This document shows positions 7,520 through 14,684 of a stretch of DNA of 18,450 nucleotides, one piece after another. Below the pieces are notes generated by a model that saw only the letters and a list, made by a program, of their open reading frames with translations, ran no database searches and was not told the origin of the DNA. The position numbers were made by a program, and so were the translations under genes. The stretch spans positions 1 to 18,450 of the forward strand of contig JAQWIP010000039.1 in the NCBI GenBank assembly GCA_029248825.1. The letters run 5' to 3'. How positions within the stretch are numbered: the first letter of the stretch is position 1; every line of letters starts with the position of its first letter. This DNA is from Alphaproteobacteria bacterium (GTDB taxonomy: Bacteria; Pseudomonadota; Alphaproteobacteria; RS24).

Positions 7520-8692
7520 ATGTCCATGAGTGAAGAGCCGCAAACCGAACCGCTTTTCTCCGCTGAGGAGGAAGCCAAAATCCCGCTGATGACCAAGGGA
7601 CAAACCCATGCGGTTGGCGTTTTGCCCGCGCACGGCATTGCCAATATGGTGCGCGAGAAACAAATTTGGGCATCGGGCGGCGTCTTGGATGCGCAAATTC
7701 AACCGGCCAGCCTAGACTTGCGCCTCGGCGAAGAAGCCTATCGCGTGCGTGCCAGCTTTCTGCCTGGCGAAAAAGGCACGGTGGCCGAAAAGCTGAAACA
7801 ATTGGCCTATCATAAAGTCGACCTGAAAAACGGCGCGGTTTTGGAAACCGATTGCGTCTATTTAGTGCCGCTGATGGAAGCCGTGAACCTGCCCGAACGC
7901 ACGACAGGGTTTGCCAATCCCAAAAGCTCGACCGGACGCATCGATGTTTTTACCCGCCTGATTACCGATTTCGGCACTGAATTTGACAAAGTCCCGGCCG
8001 GCTACAAGGGGCATTTATATCTCGAAGTTAGCCCGCGCACCTTCCCCGTTTTGGTGCGCACGGGCTCGAAATTATCGCAATTGCGCTTTCGCCGTGGCGC
8101 CGCCGCCCATTCGGACGCCGAGCTGAAACGCTTGCACGAAGATGTCGGGCTGGTCGATGGCCCGGCCAATATTGATGGCGGCTTGGGTCTGTCGATTGAT
8201 TTGCAAGGCGATAAGAAAACCGGATTGGTGGGCTATCGCGCCAAGCGTCATGCGGGGCTTATCGATGTCGATAAAGTGGATGCTCTGCCGATTGCGCAAT
8301 ATTGGGAGCCGATGTATCGCGATGATTTGGGGCATATTATTCTCGACCCCGATGAGTTTTATATTCTGGCCTCGCGCGAAGCGGTGACGATTCCGTCGAG
8401 CCATGCGGCCGAAATGATGCCGTTCAATCCTTTGGTTGGCGAGTTTCGGGTGCATTATGCGGGATTTTTTGACCCCGGCTTTGGCGCCGCCGAGGCGCAT
8501 GGCAAAGGCGCGCGCGCCGTCTTAGAAGTGCGCTCGCGCGAAGTGCCATTTATTCTCGAGCATGGCCAAATCATCGGACGATTGGTTTACGAGCGCCTGA
8601 CCGATTTGCCAGAAACGCTGTATGGCGCGGGGCTTAATTCCAATTATCAGGCGCAAGGCCTGAAATTATCGAAGCATTTCAAGCAGGGCTAA
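7520..8692 (+). CDS. dcd: 2'-deoxycytidine 5'-triphosphate deaminase, long two-domain form
   Basis: A cytosolic enzyme that deaminates dCTP to dUTP, feeding dTMP synthesis. At 390 residues it is about twice the length of the E. coli enzyme and fits the tandem form common in alphaproteobacteria, with two dUTPase-fold halves. The N-terminal half carries IQPASLDLRLGEEAYRV (60-76), the active-site motif PKSSTGRIDVFTRL (134-147) and GYKGHLYLEVSPRTFPV (161-177). The C-terminal half repeats the fold (LGLSIDL near 214; MMPFNPLVGEFRVHYAGFFD; GQIIGRLVYERL) without a clear second SSxGR motif, so it may be structural. Two start codons, ATG at 7520 and at 7526, are possible and neither has a strong ribosome binding site. 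It is followed one base after its stop by lrgA, suggesting one operon with lrgAB. Confidence 0.9.
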   Translation: MSMSEEPQTEPLFSAEEEAKIPLMTKGQTHAVGVLPAHGIANMVREKQIWASGGVLDAQIQPASLDLRLGEEAYRVRASFLPGEKGTVAEKLKQLAYHKVDLKNGAVLETDCVYLVPLMEAVNLPERTTGFANPKSSTGRIDVFTRLITDFGTEFDKVPAGYKGHLYLEVSPRTFPVLVRTGSKLSQLRFRRGAAAHSDAELKRLHEDVGLVDGPANIDGGLGLSIDLQGDKKTGLVGYRAKRHAGLIDVDKVDALPIAQYWEPMYRDDLGHIILDPDEFYILASREAVTIPSSHAAEMMPFNPLVGEFRVHYAGFFDPGFGAAEAHGKGARAVLEVRSREVPFILEHGQIIGRLVYERLTDLPETLYGAGLNSNYQAQGLKLSKHFKQG

Positions 8693-8693
8693 T

Positions 8694-9062
8694 ATGCAAA
8701 TTCTTCTCGGGCTCGCGTGTCTTTGCCTCAGCCTTTTGGCGGGCGAAGCGGTGAAAGACATCCTGCAAGTGGCCATTCCAGCGCCTGTTTTGGCGGTGGT
8801 GATTTTGGTGGCGGCGCTGGGGGTGTATGGTCGCGTGCCAGAGGGCTTGCGTTTGGTGGGCGAGTTTTTGCTGCGCCATATGGCGCTATTTTTCATCCCC
8901 GTTTTGGTCGGCATGTTGGCGCTTTATGATGTGCTGCGCGAGATTTTAGCGCCTTTGAGCCTGATTATTTTCGTCTCGACGGTCGTGCCGCTTTTTGTCA
9001 CCGCGTGGATTTTTCAAAAGCTGGCGCCTAAACTGGAGGCGTCCGAACATGAGGCTGACTGA
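8694..9062 (+). CDS. lrgA: CidA/LrgA family holin-like membrane protein
   Basis: A 122-residue membrane protein with about four hydrophobic segments. The family signature GEFLLRHMALFFIPVLVGML lies at residues 57-76. In Staphylococcus, CidA and LrgA are holin-like and antiholin-like proteins affecting murein hydrolase activity and lysis; in other bacteria LrgAB-type pairs are linked to pyruvate or other small-molecule transport. Which applies here is not decided by the sequence. The ATG is one base after the dcd stop, with a ribosome binding site (AGGG) inside the end of dcd. Its last 14 bases overlap the start of lrgB, so the pair is translationally linked. Confidence 0.85.
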   Translation: MQILLGLACLCLSLLAGEAVKDILQVAIPAPVLAVVILVAALGVYGRVPEGLRLVGEFLLRHMALFFIPVLVGMLALYDVLREILAPLSLIIFVSTVVPLFVTAWIFQKLAPKLEASEHEAD

Positions 9063-9753
9063 GCTTCCTGCGTGGCCTGGCCTGGAGGGGCTGTTTTGGC
9101 TTTTGCTCACGCTGGCGCTTTATCGCGGCCTGTCGATTTTGCGGACGCGACTGAAAGAAAAAGCTTGGGCGCAACCGCTGATTTGGGGCGCCATTATCCT
9201 TGCCGGTTTATTGGTCGGTTTGGATATTGAGCTGGCGCGCTATCAATTGGGCGGCGACTGGCTGATTTATATTTTGGCGCTTTCGACGGTTTCCATCGGC
9301 GTGCCGATTTATGACAATCGCCATGCCATCCGCGCGGCCGCCGTGCCGTTTTTGACCGCCATGTGTTTAGGCTCGACGTTGGCCGCAGGCTCGGCCGTGG
9401 TCATGGCGGGGCTGCTCGATTTTGAGGCCGCTTTGCGCGCCACTTTGGCAACCAAATCGATCACCTCGCCGATGGCCTACGGGGTTGCCGAAGAAATTGG
9501 TGGGCTTCCGGTTCTCGCCATGGGGATTGTCATTGTCACCGGCAATTTCGGGGTTTTGGTCGCGCCAAAAATATTTCAGGTCTTCGGCCTCACCGACCCG
9601 CGCGCGCAAGGGCTGGCGCTGGGCGTGGTGACGCATGGCATTGGTACGGCCGAAGCGGTGCGACGCTCGGCGCTGATTGGCAGCTTCGCGGGGCTGGCCA
9701 TGGGCGTCAATGGCGTTCTGACGAGCCTCGTATTGCCTTTTGTGTTTTTGTGA
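9049..9753 (+). CDS. lrgB: LrgB family membrane protein
   Basis: A 234-residue polytopic membrane protein, the normal partner of LrgA/CidA. Family landmarks are the KSITSPMAYGVAEEIGG stretch, the ITGxxG-like VTGNFGVLVAP, and a C-terminal LALGVVTHGIGTAEAVR block, all typical of LrgB/CidB. I chose the ATG at 9049 because GGAGG lies nine bases upstream (9035-9039) and the residues from there match the family start. An in-frame TTG at 8995 would add 18 unlikely residues. The 3' end overlaps the convergent glycosyltransferase gene by 47 bases. Together with lrgA and dcd it forms a compact three-gene unit. Confidence 0.87.
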   Translation: MRLTELPAWPGLEGLFWLLLTLALYRGLSILRTRLKEKAWAQPLIWGAIILAGLLVGLDIELARYQLGGDWLIYILALSTVSIGVPIYDNRHAIRAAAVPFLTAMCLGSTLAAGSAVVMAGLLDFEAALRATLATKSITSPMAYGVAEEIGGLPVLAMGIVIVTGNFGVLVAPKIFQVFGLTDPRAQGLALGVVTHGIGTAEAVRRSALIGSFAGLAMGVNGVLTSLVLPFVFL

Positions 9754-11254
9754 GAGCTAGCAGCTCGGCCTTTGGGGCGGCAGGGGCCACTTCGTAAGCA
9801 TAGGGTTTATGCGCTGATTTCAGCCAAGATACTTGCCCGAGCGCCATGCGTTTCATCGCGTTGAAGAGCGGTGGCAAAGTCATCAACCAGTAAAAATTAT
9901 GGCTCACCCCAAGCCAAAAGCGTTGGCCGAAATTTTTAGCGGGCGCCAAGCGGATGAGTATCAAGAGCAAAATAAAATGGCCGATAAAGGGCAGCAGAAC
10001 CCGCAGGTGAAAAGGCGTGCCGAAATCTGCCGCTAGGCACTGTTCGGCAATTAAGATGAGTGTCAGAAGATGCGTCGGGCCACTGGCCAGTCTTCCCACC
10101 ATTACCAACATGCAGATAAACCAGCGCCAGAAAGCAATCAGGCGGGTGCTAGGTGGGGTGGCATGCACAAATAGCGTCTGAATATGACCCGACAGCCAGC
10201 GGGTGCGTTGGCGATACCATGTGCCCAATCGATCGGGGGCGTTTTTGATTGTGGGCAAAGTGAGAGTCTTAGTTTGAAAATTTGCCCGCGCCAGTTTGAC
10301 GCCCAAATCGGCATCTTCGGTAAGATTATGCGCATCCCATCCGCCTAACTCTCGAAGCAAGCGTGTGCGGAAATAATTCGACGTGCCACCCAAAGGCAAA
10401 GCGCTGGAGGCGCGGCTTAAACACGGCAAGATGATGCGAAACAACATGCGATATTCGAGTGCAAATTGTTTTTGCAACCAGTTGCCCGCTTGCGCTTCGA
10501 CCTCCAGCGGGGCTTGCACGCAGGCTAGATTGGCGTGGCTGCCTTTAAAGCGGGCGGCGGCTTCGCGCAATTGTTGCGGATGGGGCCTGTCTTCGGTGTC
10601 AAAAACCACCAAGATATCGCCGAGAGCGCGCGCCAGTGCCAAATTGCAGGCGCGAGGTTTGGTTTTCGGCACCCCTCTGGGCAGGCTCATAATTTGGAGA
10701 AAACTTGGCCATGTCGTTTCCACAGCCACTTGCGCTGTCTCGCGGTCATCGGCTTCGACGAGCAGCAAACATTGCAATTTTGCCGCCGGGTAATCGAGGG
10801 CAAATAACATATCCGCCAGTTGCGCCAGCATATTGGCTTCTTTATAGACGGGCAGCAAAATCGTGATGCGAGGGAGTGTTTCGGGTGGCGACCCGAGCAA
10901 GACAGGCATTTTTGGCCGCGCTCGATAGGGCAACCCAAATTGCACCGCGCCGACCAAAACCGGCATCCAAGAAAGCACCACCAAGCCATAGAGCGTACTG
11001 AGCAGCCAGTGATAATCTTGCAGCCACACGATCCCGACTCCCATACCGACCCATACCAGCGTGATAGGCAAATATAATTTTGCGTCCCGGCAACTGACGT
11101 TCCAGATGTCATCGCTGGAACGCAAAGGGAGGCGGGCATCAGAGTTTTGTAGGTCATGCATAATTATGCAGCATGAGAGCAAGGCAAAGCTGCCAGCAAG
11201 CAGCCGAGGGTTGAAGCTGATTTTACAACTCAATCGAAGCGCGAAAAATCCCAT
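9707..11254 (-). CDS. Membrane-anchored family 2 glycosyltransferase
   Basis: A processive-looking GT2 enzyme that would transfer a sugar from a nucleotide-sugar donor at the inner face of the membrane. Counting from 11254 (515 residues), two hydrophobic segments (about 61-105) precede the catalytic domain. That domain starts at ITILLPVYKEANML (130-143), with D-rich EADD (167-170), the metal-binding DTED (219-222), LGGTSNYFRT (288-297), the catalytic TEDAD (312-316) and the QRTRW motif (349-353). More membrane helices follow (about 365-450). The set resembles cellulose/curdlan-synthase-like GT2 proteins; product unknown. The start is uncertain: the ATG at 11254 lies 42 bases after the desaturase stop, while M32 (ATG at 11161) gives a 484-residue protein; neither has a clear ribosome binding site. 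The stop lies inside lrgB. Confidence 0.85.
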   Translation of the reverse strand: MGFFALRLSCKISFNPRLLAGSFALLSCCIIMHDLQNSDARLPLRSSDDIWNVSCRDAKLYLPITLVWVGMGVGIVWLQDYHWLLSTLYGLVVLSWMPVLVGAVQFGLPYRARPKMPVLLGSPPETLPRITILLPVYKEANMLAQLADMLFALDYPAAKLQCLLLVEADDRETAQVAVETTWPSFLQIMSLPRGVPKTKPRACNLALARALGDILVVFDTEDRPHPQQLREAAARFKGSHANLACVQAPLEVEAQAGNWLQKQFALEYRMLFRIILPCLSRASSALPLGGTSNYFRTRLLRELGGWDAHNLTEDADLGVKLARANFQTKTLTLPTIKNAPDRLGTWYRQRTRWLSGHIQTLFVHATPPSTRLIAFWRWFICMLVMVGRLASGPTHLLTLILIAEQCLAADFGTPFHLRVLLPFIGHFILLLILIRLAPAKNFGQRFWLGVSHNFYWLMTLPPLFNAMKRMALGQVSWLKSAHKPYAYEVAPAAPKAELLALTKTQKAIRGSSERH

Positions 11255-11295
11255 CGAAGGCGATTTTCATACACAGGTTTTTCGCCAAGCGAGGG

Positions 11296-12111
11296 CTAAG
11301 ACTTGGGCAGGCTTGGCTTAAACGGGCGTTGCAGGGTTGGCGCAAACCCGTCCTCGGGCATATCTTCCAGCCCCAAGGCGATGTTTTTATGGGGCGTGTC
11401 GGGTTGGTTTTTATAGGAGCCAAACAGATAATCCCAGCCCGATAAAAAGAACCCATAATTCTTGCGGCTCTCGCTCTCGAGGCGCGAATGATGCAAGCGA
11501 TGCATATCGGGCGTTACGATGAGTTTTTGCAAAACCCCATCGAGGCGCCCGAGCGACCAATTGGCATGATTGAACAGCGCGGCTGCGCTCAATAAAACCT
11601 CGAACAGAATTATCGCCGCCGCAGGCACGCCCAGCGCGACAATGGCCAGCGCTTTGACGACCAAACTAATCAGCGCTTCGCCGGGGTGAAAGCGCACGCC
11701 CGAAGAGACATTGAGGTTGCGGTCGCCGTGATGGGCGCTGTGGAATTTCCAGAAAAACTCAATCTGGTGAAACAGGCGATGCTGCCAATATAAAAGTAAA
11801 TCCAGCAACACCAGACAGACGAGGAACGCCAGCCCCTTGGGTAAGTCGAGCCAGACCATCAGGCCAATAGTGGGATAGGCAGTTTGAAATCCAATGGCCA
11901 GCAGCACCAATCCGCCAGGCAAAGCGACGCGCAAAATCAGAGCGTTTAAAACCCCAAAAGCTAAATTCGAGGCGAAATGGCGGGCGCTGACGTGCTGCTC
12001 GCGGCGCGGCCGCAACCGCTCTAGGGCGAGCAGTAAAATCAGCAGACCCAAAAAAACGCCGCTGCGCAAAGCCCCCTCATGGGTGGTTAAAAACTCGCTC
12101 ACGCTCGTCAT
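11296..12111 (-). CDS. Sterol desaturase / fatty acid hydroxylase superfamily membrane protein
   Basis: An integral-membrane di-iron oxygenase, 271 residues. The histidine clusters are complete and in the expected order: HRLFH (111-115), HSAHH (124-128), NHAN (181-184) and HRLHH (204-208). They are flanked by hydrophobic segments at about 15-31, 55-85 and 93-109, and 150-180. Members hydroxylate or desaturate sterols, carotenoids, sphingolipids, ornithine lipids or hopanoid-like substrates, and the family alone does not tell which. It starts 10 bases after the stop of the upstream small gene and is followed 42 bases later by a membrane glycosyltransferase. The pairing suggests that a hydroxylated lipid may be the sugar acceptor; this is inference. 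Confidence 0.88.
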   Translation of the reverse strand: MTSVSEFLTTHEGALRSGVFLGLLILLLALERLRPRREQHVSARHFASNLAFGVLNALILRVALPGGLVLLAIGFQTAYPTIGLMVWLDLPKGLAFLVCLVLLDLLLYWQHRLFHQIEFFWKFHSAHHGDRNLNVSSGVRFHPGEALISLVVKALAIVALGVPAAAIILFEVLLSAAALFNHANWSLGRLDGVLQKLIVTPDMHRLHHSRLESESRKNYGFFLSGWDYLFGSYKNQPDTPHKNIALGLEDMPEDGFAPTLQRPFKPSLPKS

Positions 12112-12121
12112 GCCAGGCCCG

Positions 12122-12550
12122 TCATGTCAGGCTCGTGGCGCGCGCTTGGGCGGCGCTATCGAGTGCAGCGCGGGTCAATCGGTCGATGCCAATGGCCTCG
12201 CCAAAGCGCTGCAAAAGCCGCATTTCCTCGGGGCTTGCCGTGCCGTAAAGCGCGATGTAATCGGCCAGCAGCATATAAAAAGGCGCGATGGTGGATGGCG
12301 TCACCGTGGCTCCTATCATGTCTAGGACGGCGTCCAAACCATCTCTGGCCGCGACCATATCGCCAATCAGCGGCTCGATAAAATCCAGGCGCGCCAGCGC
12401 ATCGGTGCCGAGGGCGGGCGATGGTTCGAGAAATTGGACGAGTTGATCGCGCCCGCCGACCCCGATGGCGCGCGCCAAAACCAAGGCGGCCAGCGCCCCA
12501 TCTTGTAAGGATAACTCAAACGGCTTGGCCGTGGTTTTTTCAATCGTCAT
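12122..12550 (-). CDS. Small helical protein, possibly TerB-like
   Basis: A 142-residue, probably cytosolic, mostly alpha-helical protein. I do not recognise it firmly. The C-terminal part (PFYMLLADYIALYGTASPEE, then a helix with RLLQRFGEAIGIDRLTR) has the feel of TerB-like domains: a helix, a short acidic/proline turn with SPEE, then another helix. However, the usual acidic metal-binding DGxxxxxE pattern is not clear. It has no signal peptide or membrane segment. It is the first gene of a minus-strand unit with the sterol desaturase-like and glycosyltransferase genes, 10 bases before the former. The start ATG at 12550 has no clear ribosome binding site. The gene is divergent from lysK across a region rich in inverted repeats. 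Confidence 0.6.
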   Translation of the reverse strand: MTIEKTTAKPFELSLQDGALAALVLARAIGVGGRDQLVQFLEPSPALGTDALARLDFIEPLIGDMVAARDGLDAVLDMIGATVTPSTIAPFYMLLADYIALYGTASPEEMRLLQRFGEAIGIDRLTRAALDSAAQARATSLT

Positions 12551-12566
12551 GGTCGCGCTCGCAAAA

Positions 12567-12631
12567 TTGGCTTGTTAAAACTTATGACGAAGCCAACCCC
12601 GCTTGGCAAGAGAGCAGGCGGGTTTGGCTTC
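12567..12631. repeat. Overlapping inverted repeats that can form mutually exclusive hairpins
   Basis: Three related elements lie between the divergent genes. A is TTGGCTT (12567-12573), B is GAAGCCAACCCCGC (12589-12602), C is GCGGGTTTGGCTTC (12618-12631). B and C are complementary at 13 of 14 positions around a 15-base loop. A pairs perfectly over 7 bases with the AAGCCAA inside B. B cannot pair with both. There is no T-tract on either side, so it is not a standard terminator. It could be an operator or a leader structure for either neighbour. Confidence 0.7.
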
Positions 12632-12635
12632 ACAG

Positions 12636-12650
12636 ATATCGCGCCGATAT
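12636..12650. repeat. Perfect 6-3-6 inverted repeat
   Basis: ATATCG, CGC, CGATAT lies just upstream of the putative lysK promoter and just after the larger inverted repeats. It is a possible protein-binding site, but such a short repeat can arise by chance. Confidence 0.35.
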
Positions 12651-12656
12651 GGCGAA

Positions 12657-12684
12657 TTGACTTTATATTGGGGGCTGATAGTTT
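12657..12684 (+). promoter_or_regulatory. Possible lysK promoter
   Basis: TTGACT (12657-12662), a 16-base spacer and TAGTTT (12679-12684), about 38 bases before the lysK ATG. The -35 is good and the -10 is weak. If correct, the large inverted repeats lie upstream of this promoter and not in the lysK mRNA. Confidence 0.4.
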
Positions 12685-12722
12685 CGCCTCCAGAACCGCT
12701 AGTCAGGTAAGGGTTAAAAACC

Positions 12723-14303
12723 ATGTCTCTTTTAGAAGCAGCACAGAGCAGCAAAATTTGGGCTTTCGATGAAGCACGCAAAGTCGCCAAACGAGTCGAA
12801 AAATTGGGCTTGCGCGAAGTGGTTTTCGAAACCGGTTACGGCCCGTCGGGTCTGCCGCATATTGGCACTTTCGGCGAAGTGGCGCGCACCACGATGGTGC
12901 GCCAAGCCTTTCAGCTGCTGATGCCAGATATGCCCACCCGGTTGATTTGCTTTTCCGACGATATGGATGGCTTGCGCAAAGTGCCGGACAATCTGCCCAA
13001 TGGCGAGATTTTGCAGCCGCATCTGGAAAAACCATTGACCCAAGTGCCCGACCCTTTCGGCACGCATGATAGTTTTGGCGCCCATAATAATGCGCGCCTG
13101 CAAGCCTTCCTCGACAGCTTTGGGTTTGCCTATGAGTTTGTCAGCTCGACGCAAATGTATCGCTCGGGCGCCTTTGATGCGACTTTGCTGAAAGTGCTGG
13201 AAAATTACGACAAAGTGCAGGCCGTCATTTTGCCGACTTTGGGCGAAGCGCGCCGCCAAACCTATTCGCCGTTTTTGCCGATTTGCCCCGACACGGGTCG
13301 CGTGCTGATGGTGGCGATTGAGCCGGTGGATGTCGCCAAAGGTCTGGTGCGTTACACGCATCCAGATAGCGGCGAAACGCTGGAAACATTGATTACGGGC
13401 GGGGCGTGCAAGCTGCAATGGAAAGCCGATTGGGTGATGCGTTGGGCGGCGCTTGGCATTGATTATGAAATGGCAGGCAAAGATTTATCCGAGTCTGTGA
13501 AGCTTTCGTCGCGCATCACCCAAGCCCTCGGCCACACGCCGCCAGAGGGGTTTTCGTACGAATTATTCTTGGACGACCAAGGCGCGAAAATATCGAAATC
13601 GAAAGGCAATGGGCTGACCATCGAAGAATGGCTGACCTATGCGCCGCCCGAAAGCCTGTCGCTGTATATGTTCCAAAACCCGCGCAAAGCCAAGCGGTTG
13701 CATTTTGATGTCATCCCCAAGGCGGTCGATGAATATATTACTTTCGTCGATAAATACGCCGATATGGACGAGGCGCAACGCCTGACCAATCCGGCGCATC
13801 ACATCCATAATGGCCAAGTGCCCAGCTCGCCCTCGCCGGTTAGCTTCGCGCTTTTGCTGAACTTGGTTTCCGCCTCTAACGCCGAAAACAAGCAAGTGCT
13901 TTGGGGGTTCATCGATACTTATGCGCCCGGCACGACGGCCACCACCCATCCTTTCCTCGACGGGCTGACCGATTATGCGCTGACTTATTATCGCGATTTC
14001 GTGGCGCCAAATAAAACCTATCGCGCCGCCACGCCAGAAGAAAAAACCGCGCTGCAAGAGCTGCTGGAAAAACTTCAAGCCTTGCCCGTCAGTGCCGATG
14101 GCGAAACCATTCAGACCGAGATTTATGCGGTCGGCAAAGCGCATTTTGACGAAAATCTGCGCGGCTGGTTTCAAGCGCTTTACGAGATTTTGCTCGGCCA
14201 ATCGCAAGGGCCAAGGTTTGGTTCTTTCGCGGCGCTCTATGGGTTGGAGAAAACCTGCGCGCTTATCGGCGAAGGGCTGGCGGGCGAGCTAGTTTCTCAA
14301 TAG
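12723..14303 (+). CDS. lysK: Lysyl-tRNA synthetase, class I
   Basis: A cytosolic enzyme that charges tRNA-Lys with lysine. It is the class I (archaeal-type) enzyme found in archaea, spirochaetes and most alphaproteobacteria, not the class II enzyme of E. coli. At 526 residues it has the usual length. The Rossmann-fold HIGH motif reads GPSGLPHIGTFGE (40-52, HIGT at 46-49) and the KMSKS loop reads KISKSKGNG (289-297). The C-terminal part is a helical anticodon-binding domain. The ATG at 12723 follows an AAGGG ribosome binding site (12709-12713). It is followed 21 bases later by a DUF952 gene, so transcription may continue into DUF952-pyrD-arsC. Confidence 0.95.
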   Translation: MSLLEAAQSSKIWAFDEARKVAKRVEKLGLREVVFETGYGPSGLPHIGTFGEVARTTMVRQAFQLLMPDMPTRLICFSDDMDGLRKVPDNLPNGEILQPHLEKPLTQVPDPFGTHDSFGAHNNARLQAFLDSFGFAYEFVSSTQMYRSGAFDATLLKVLENYDKVQAVILPTLGEARRQTYSPFLPICPDTGRVLMVAIEPVDVAKGLVRYTHPDSGETLETLITGGACKLQWKADWVMRWAALGIDYEMAGKDLSESVKLSSRITQALGHTPPEGFSYELFLDDQGAKISKSKGNGLTIEEWLTYAPPESLSLYMFQNPRKAKRLHFDVIPKAVDEYITFVDKYADMDEAQRLTNPAHHIHNGQVPSSPSPVSFALLLNLVSASNAENKQVLWGFIDTYAPGTTATTHPFLDGLTDYALTYYRDFVAPNKTYRAATPEEKTALQELLEKLQALPVSADGETIQTEIYAVGKAHFDENLRGWFQALYEILLGQSQGPRFGSFAALYGLEKTCALIGEGLAGELVSQ

Positions 14304-14324
14304 GAATCTGGCTACAAATAGCCC

Positions 14325-14684
14325 ATGATGCGAATGATTTATAAAATTGTGACGCCAATTGCGCGCGCCGATATGGCACAAAGCGGAAAGCTTGCGCCCT
14401 CGGGCGTGGATGCGAGCGATGGATTTGTGCATTTTTCGAGCGCCGCGCAACTGGGCGAGACATTGGATAAATATTATGGCGCGGCGAGCGATTTGGTTTT
14501 GCTGGCCGTCGACACGCGAGGGCTAGAGAATTTGCGCTGGGAGGCCTCGCGCGGTGGCGATTTATTTCCCCATCTTTATGGCCCCCTCGCCGAGGCTATG
14601 GTGGTGCAAGAATTTGCGCTCAACCGCACCCGCGACGGCATGAGCGCTTGGTTGCAAGCAATGGATTTGGAGAGCCAGACATGA
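14325..14684 (+). CDS. DUF952 family protein
   Basis: A 119-residue cytosolic protein of unknown function. The DUF952 signature is clear: IYKIVTPIARADMAQSGKL, then DGFVHFSSAAQLGETLDKYY, then RWEASRGGDLFPHLYGPL. The fold is reported to be related to glutathione-S-transferase-unlike small alpha/beta proteins, but no reaction is known to me. Three in-frame ATGs (14325, 14328, 14334) are possible; the family match begins at the third (MIYKIV). No strong ribosome binding site is visible. The stop overlaps the pyrD start (ATGA, 4 bases), so expression is probably coupled to pyrimidine synthesis. The DUF952-pyrD-arsC order recurs in alphaproteobacteria as I remember it. Confidence 0.88.
   Translation: MMRMIYKIVTPIARADMAQSGKLAPSGVDASDGFVHFSSAAQLGETLDKYYGAASDLVLLAVDTRGLENLRWEASRGGDLFPHLYGPLAEAMVVQEFALNRTRDGMSAWLQAMDLESQT

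Noticed and set aside
8995..9048. TTG-initiated 18-residue extension of lrgB
   Set aside because: It lies wholly inside lrgA, has no ribosome binding site, and the family match begins after the ATG at 9049, which has GGAGG upstream.
9754..9766. GAGCT-AGC-AGCTC hairpin right after the lrgB stop as a terminator
   Set aside because: Only five base pairs and no T-tract on the plus strand, so it does not qualify as an intrinsic terminator.
11157..11170. 14-base perfect palindrome TGCATAATTATGCA near the glycosyltransferase start
   Set aside because: About one such palindrome is expected by chance in a window of this size, and it may lie inside the coding region.
12551..12722. tRNA, T-box or lysine riboswitch in the lysK upstream region
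   Set aside because: No tRNA-like arms with a TTCGA-type loop, no T-box sequence and no lysine-riboswitch core could be found; only the inverted repeats remain.
12732..13418. 228-residue antisense open frame inside lysK
   Set aside because: The plus strand carries the HIGH motif and catalytic domain; the antisense product has no family features.
13563..14207. 214-residue antisense open frame inside lysK
   Set aside because: Same reason; it covers the KMSKS and anticodon-binding region of a real synthetase.
14648..14680. TTG-initiated 11-residue extension of pyrD
   Set aside because: The ATG at 14681 gives the normal class 2 N-terminus, has GGAG upstream and overlaps the DUF952 stop in the usual ATGA way.
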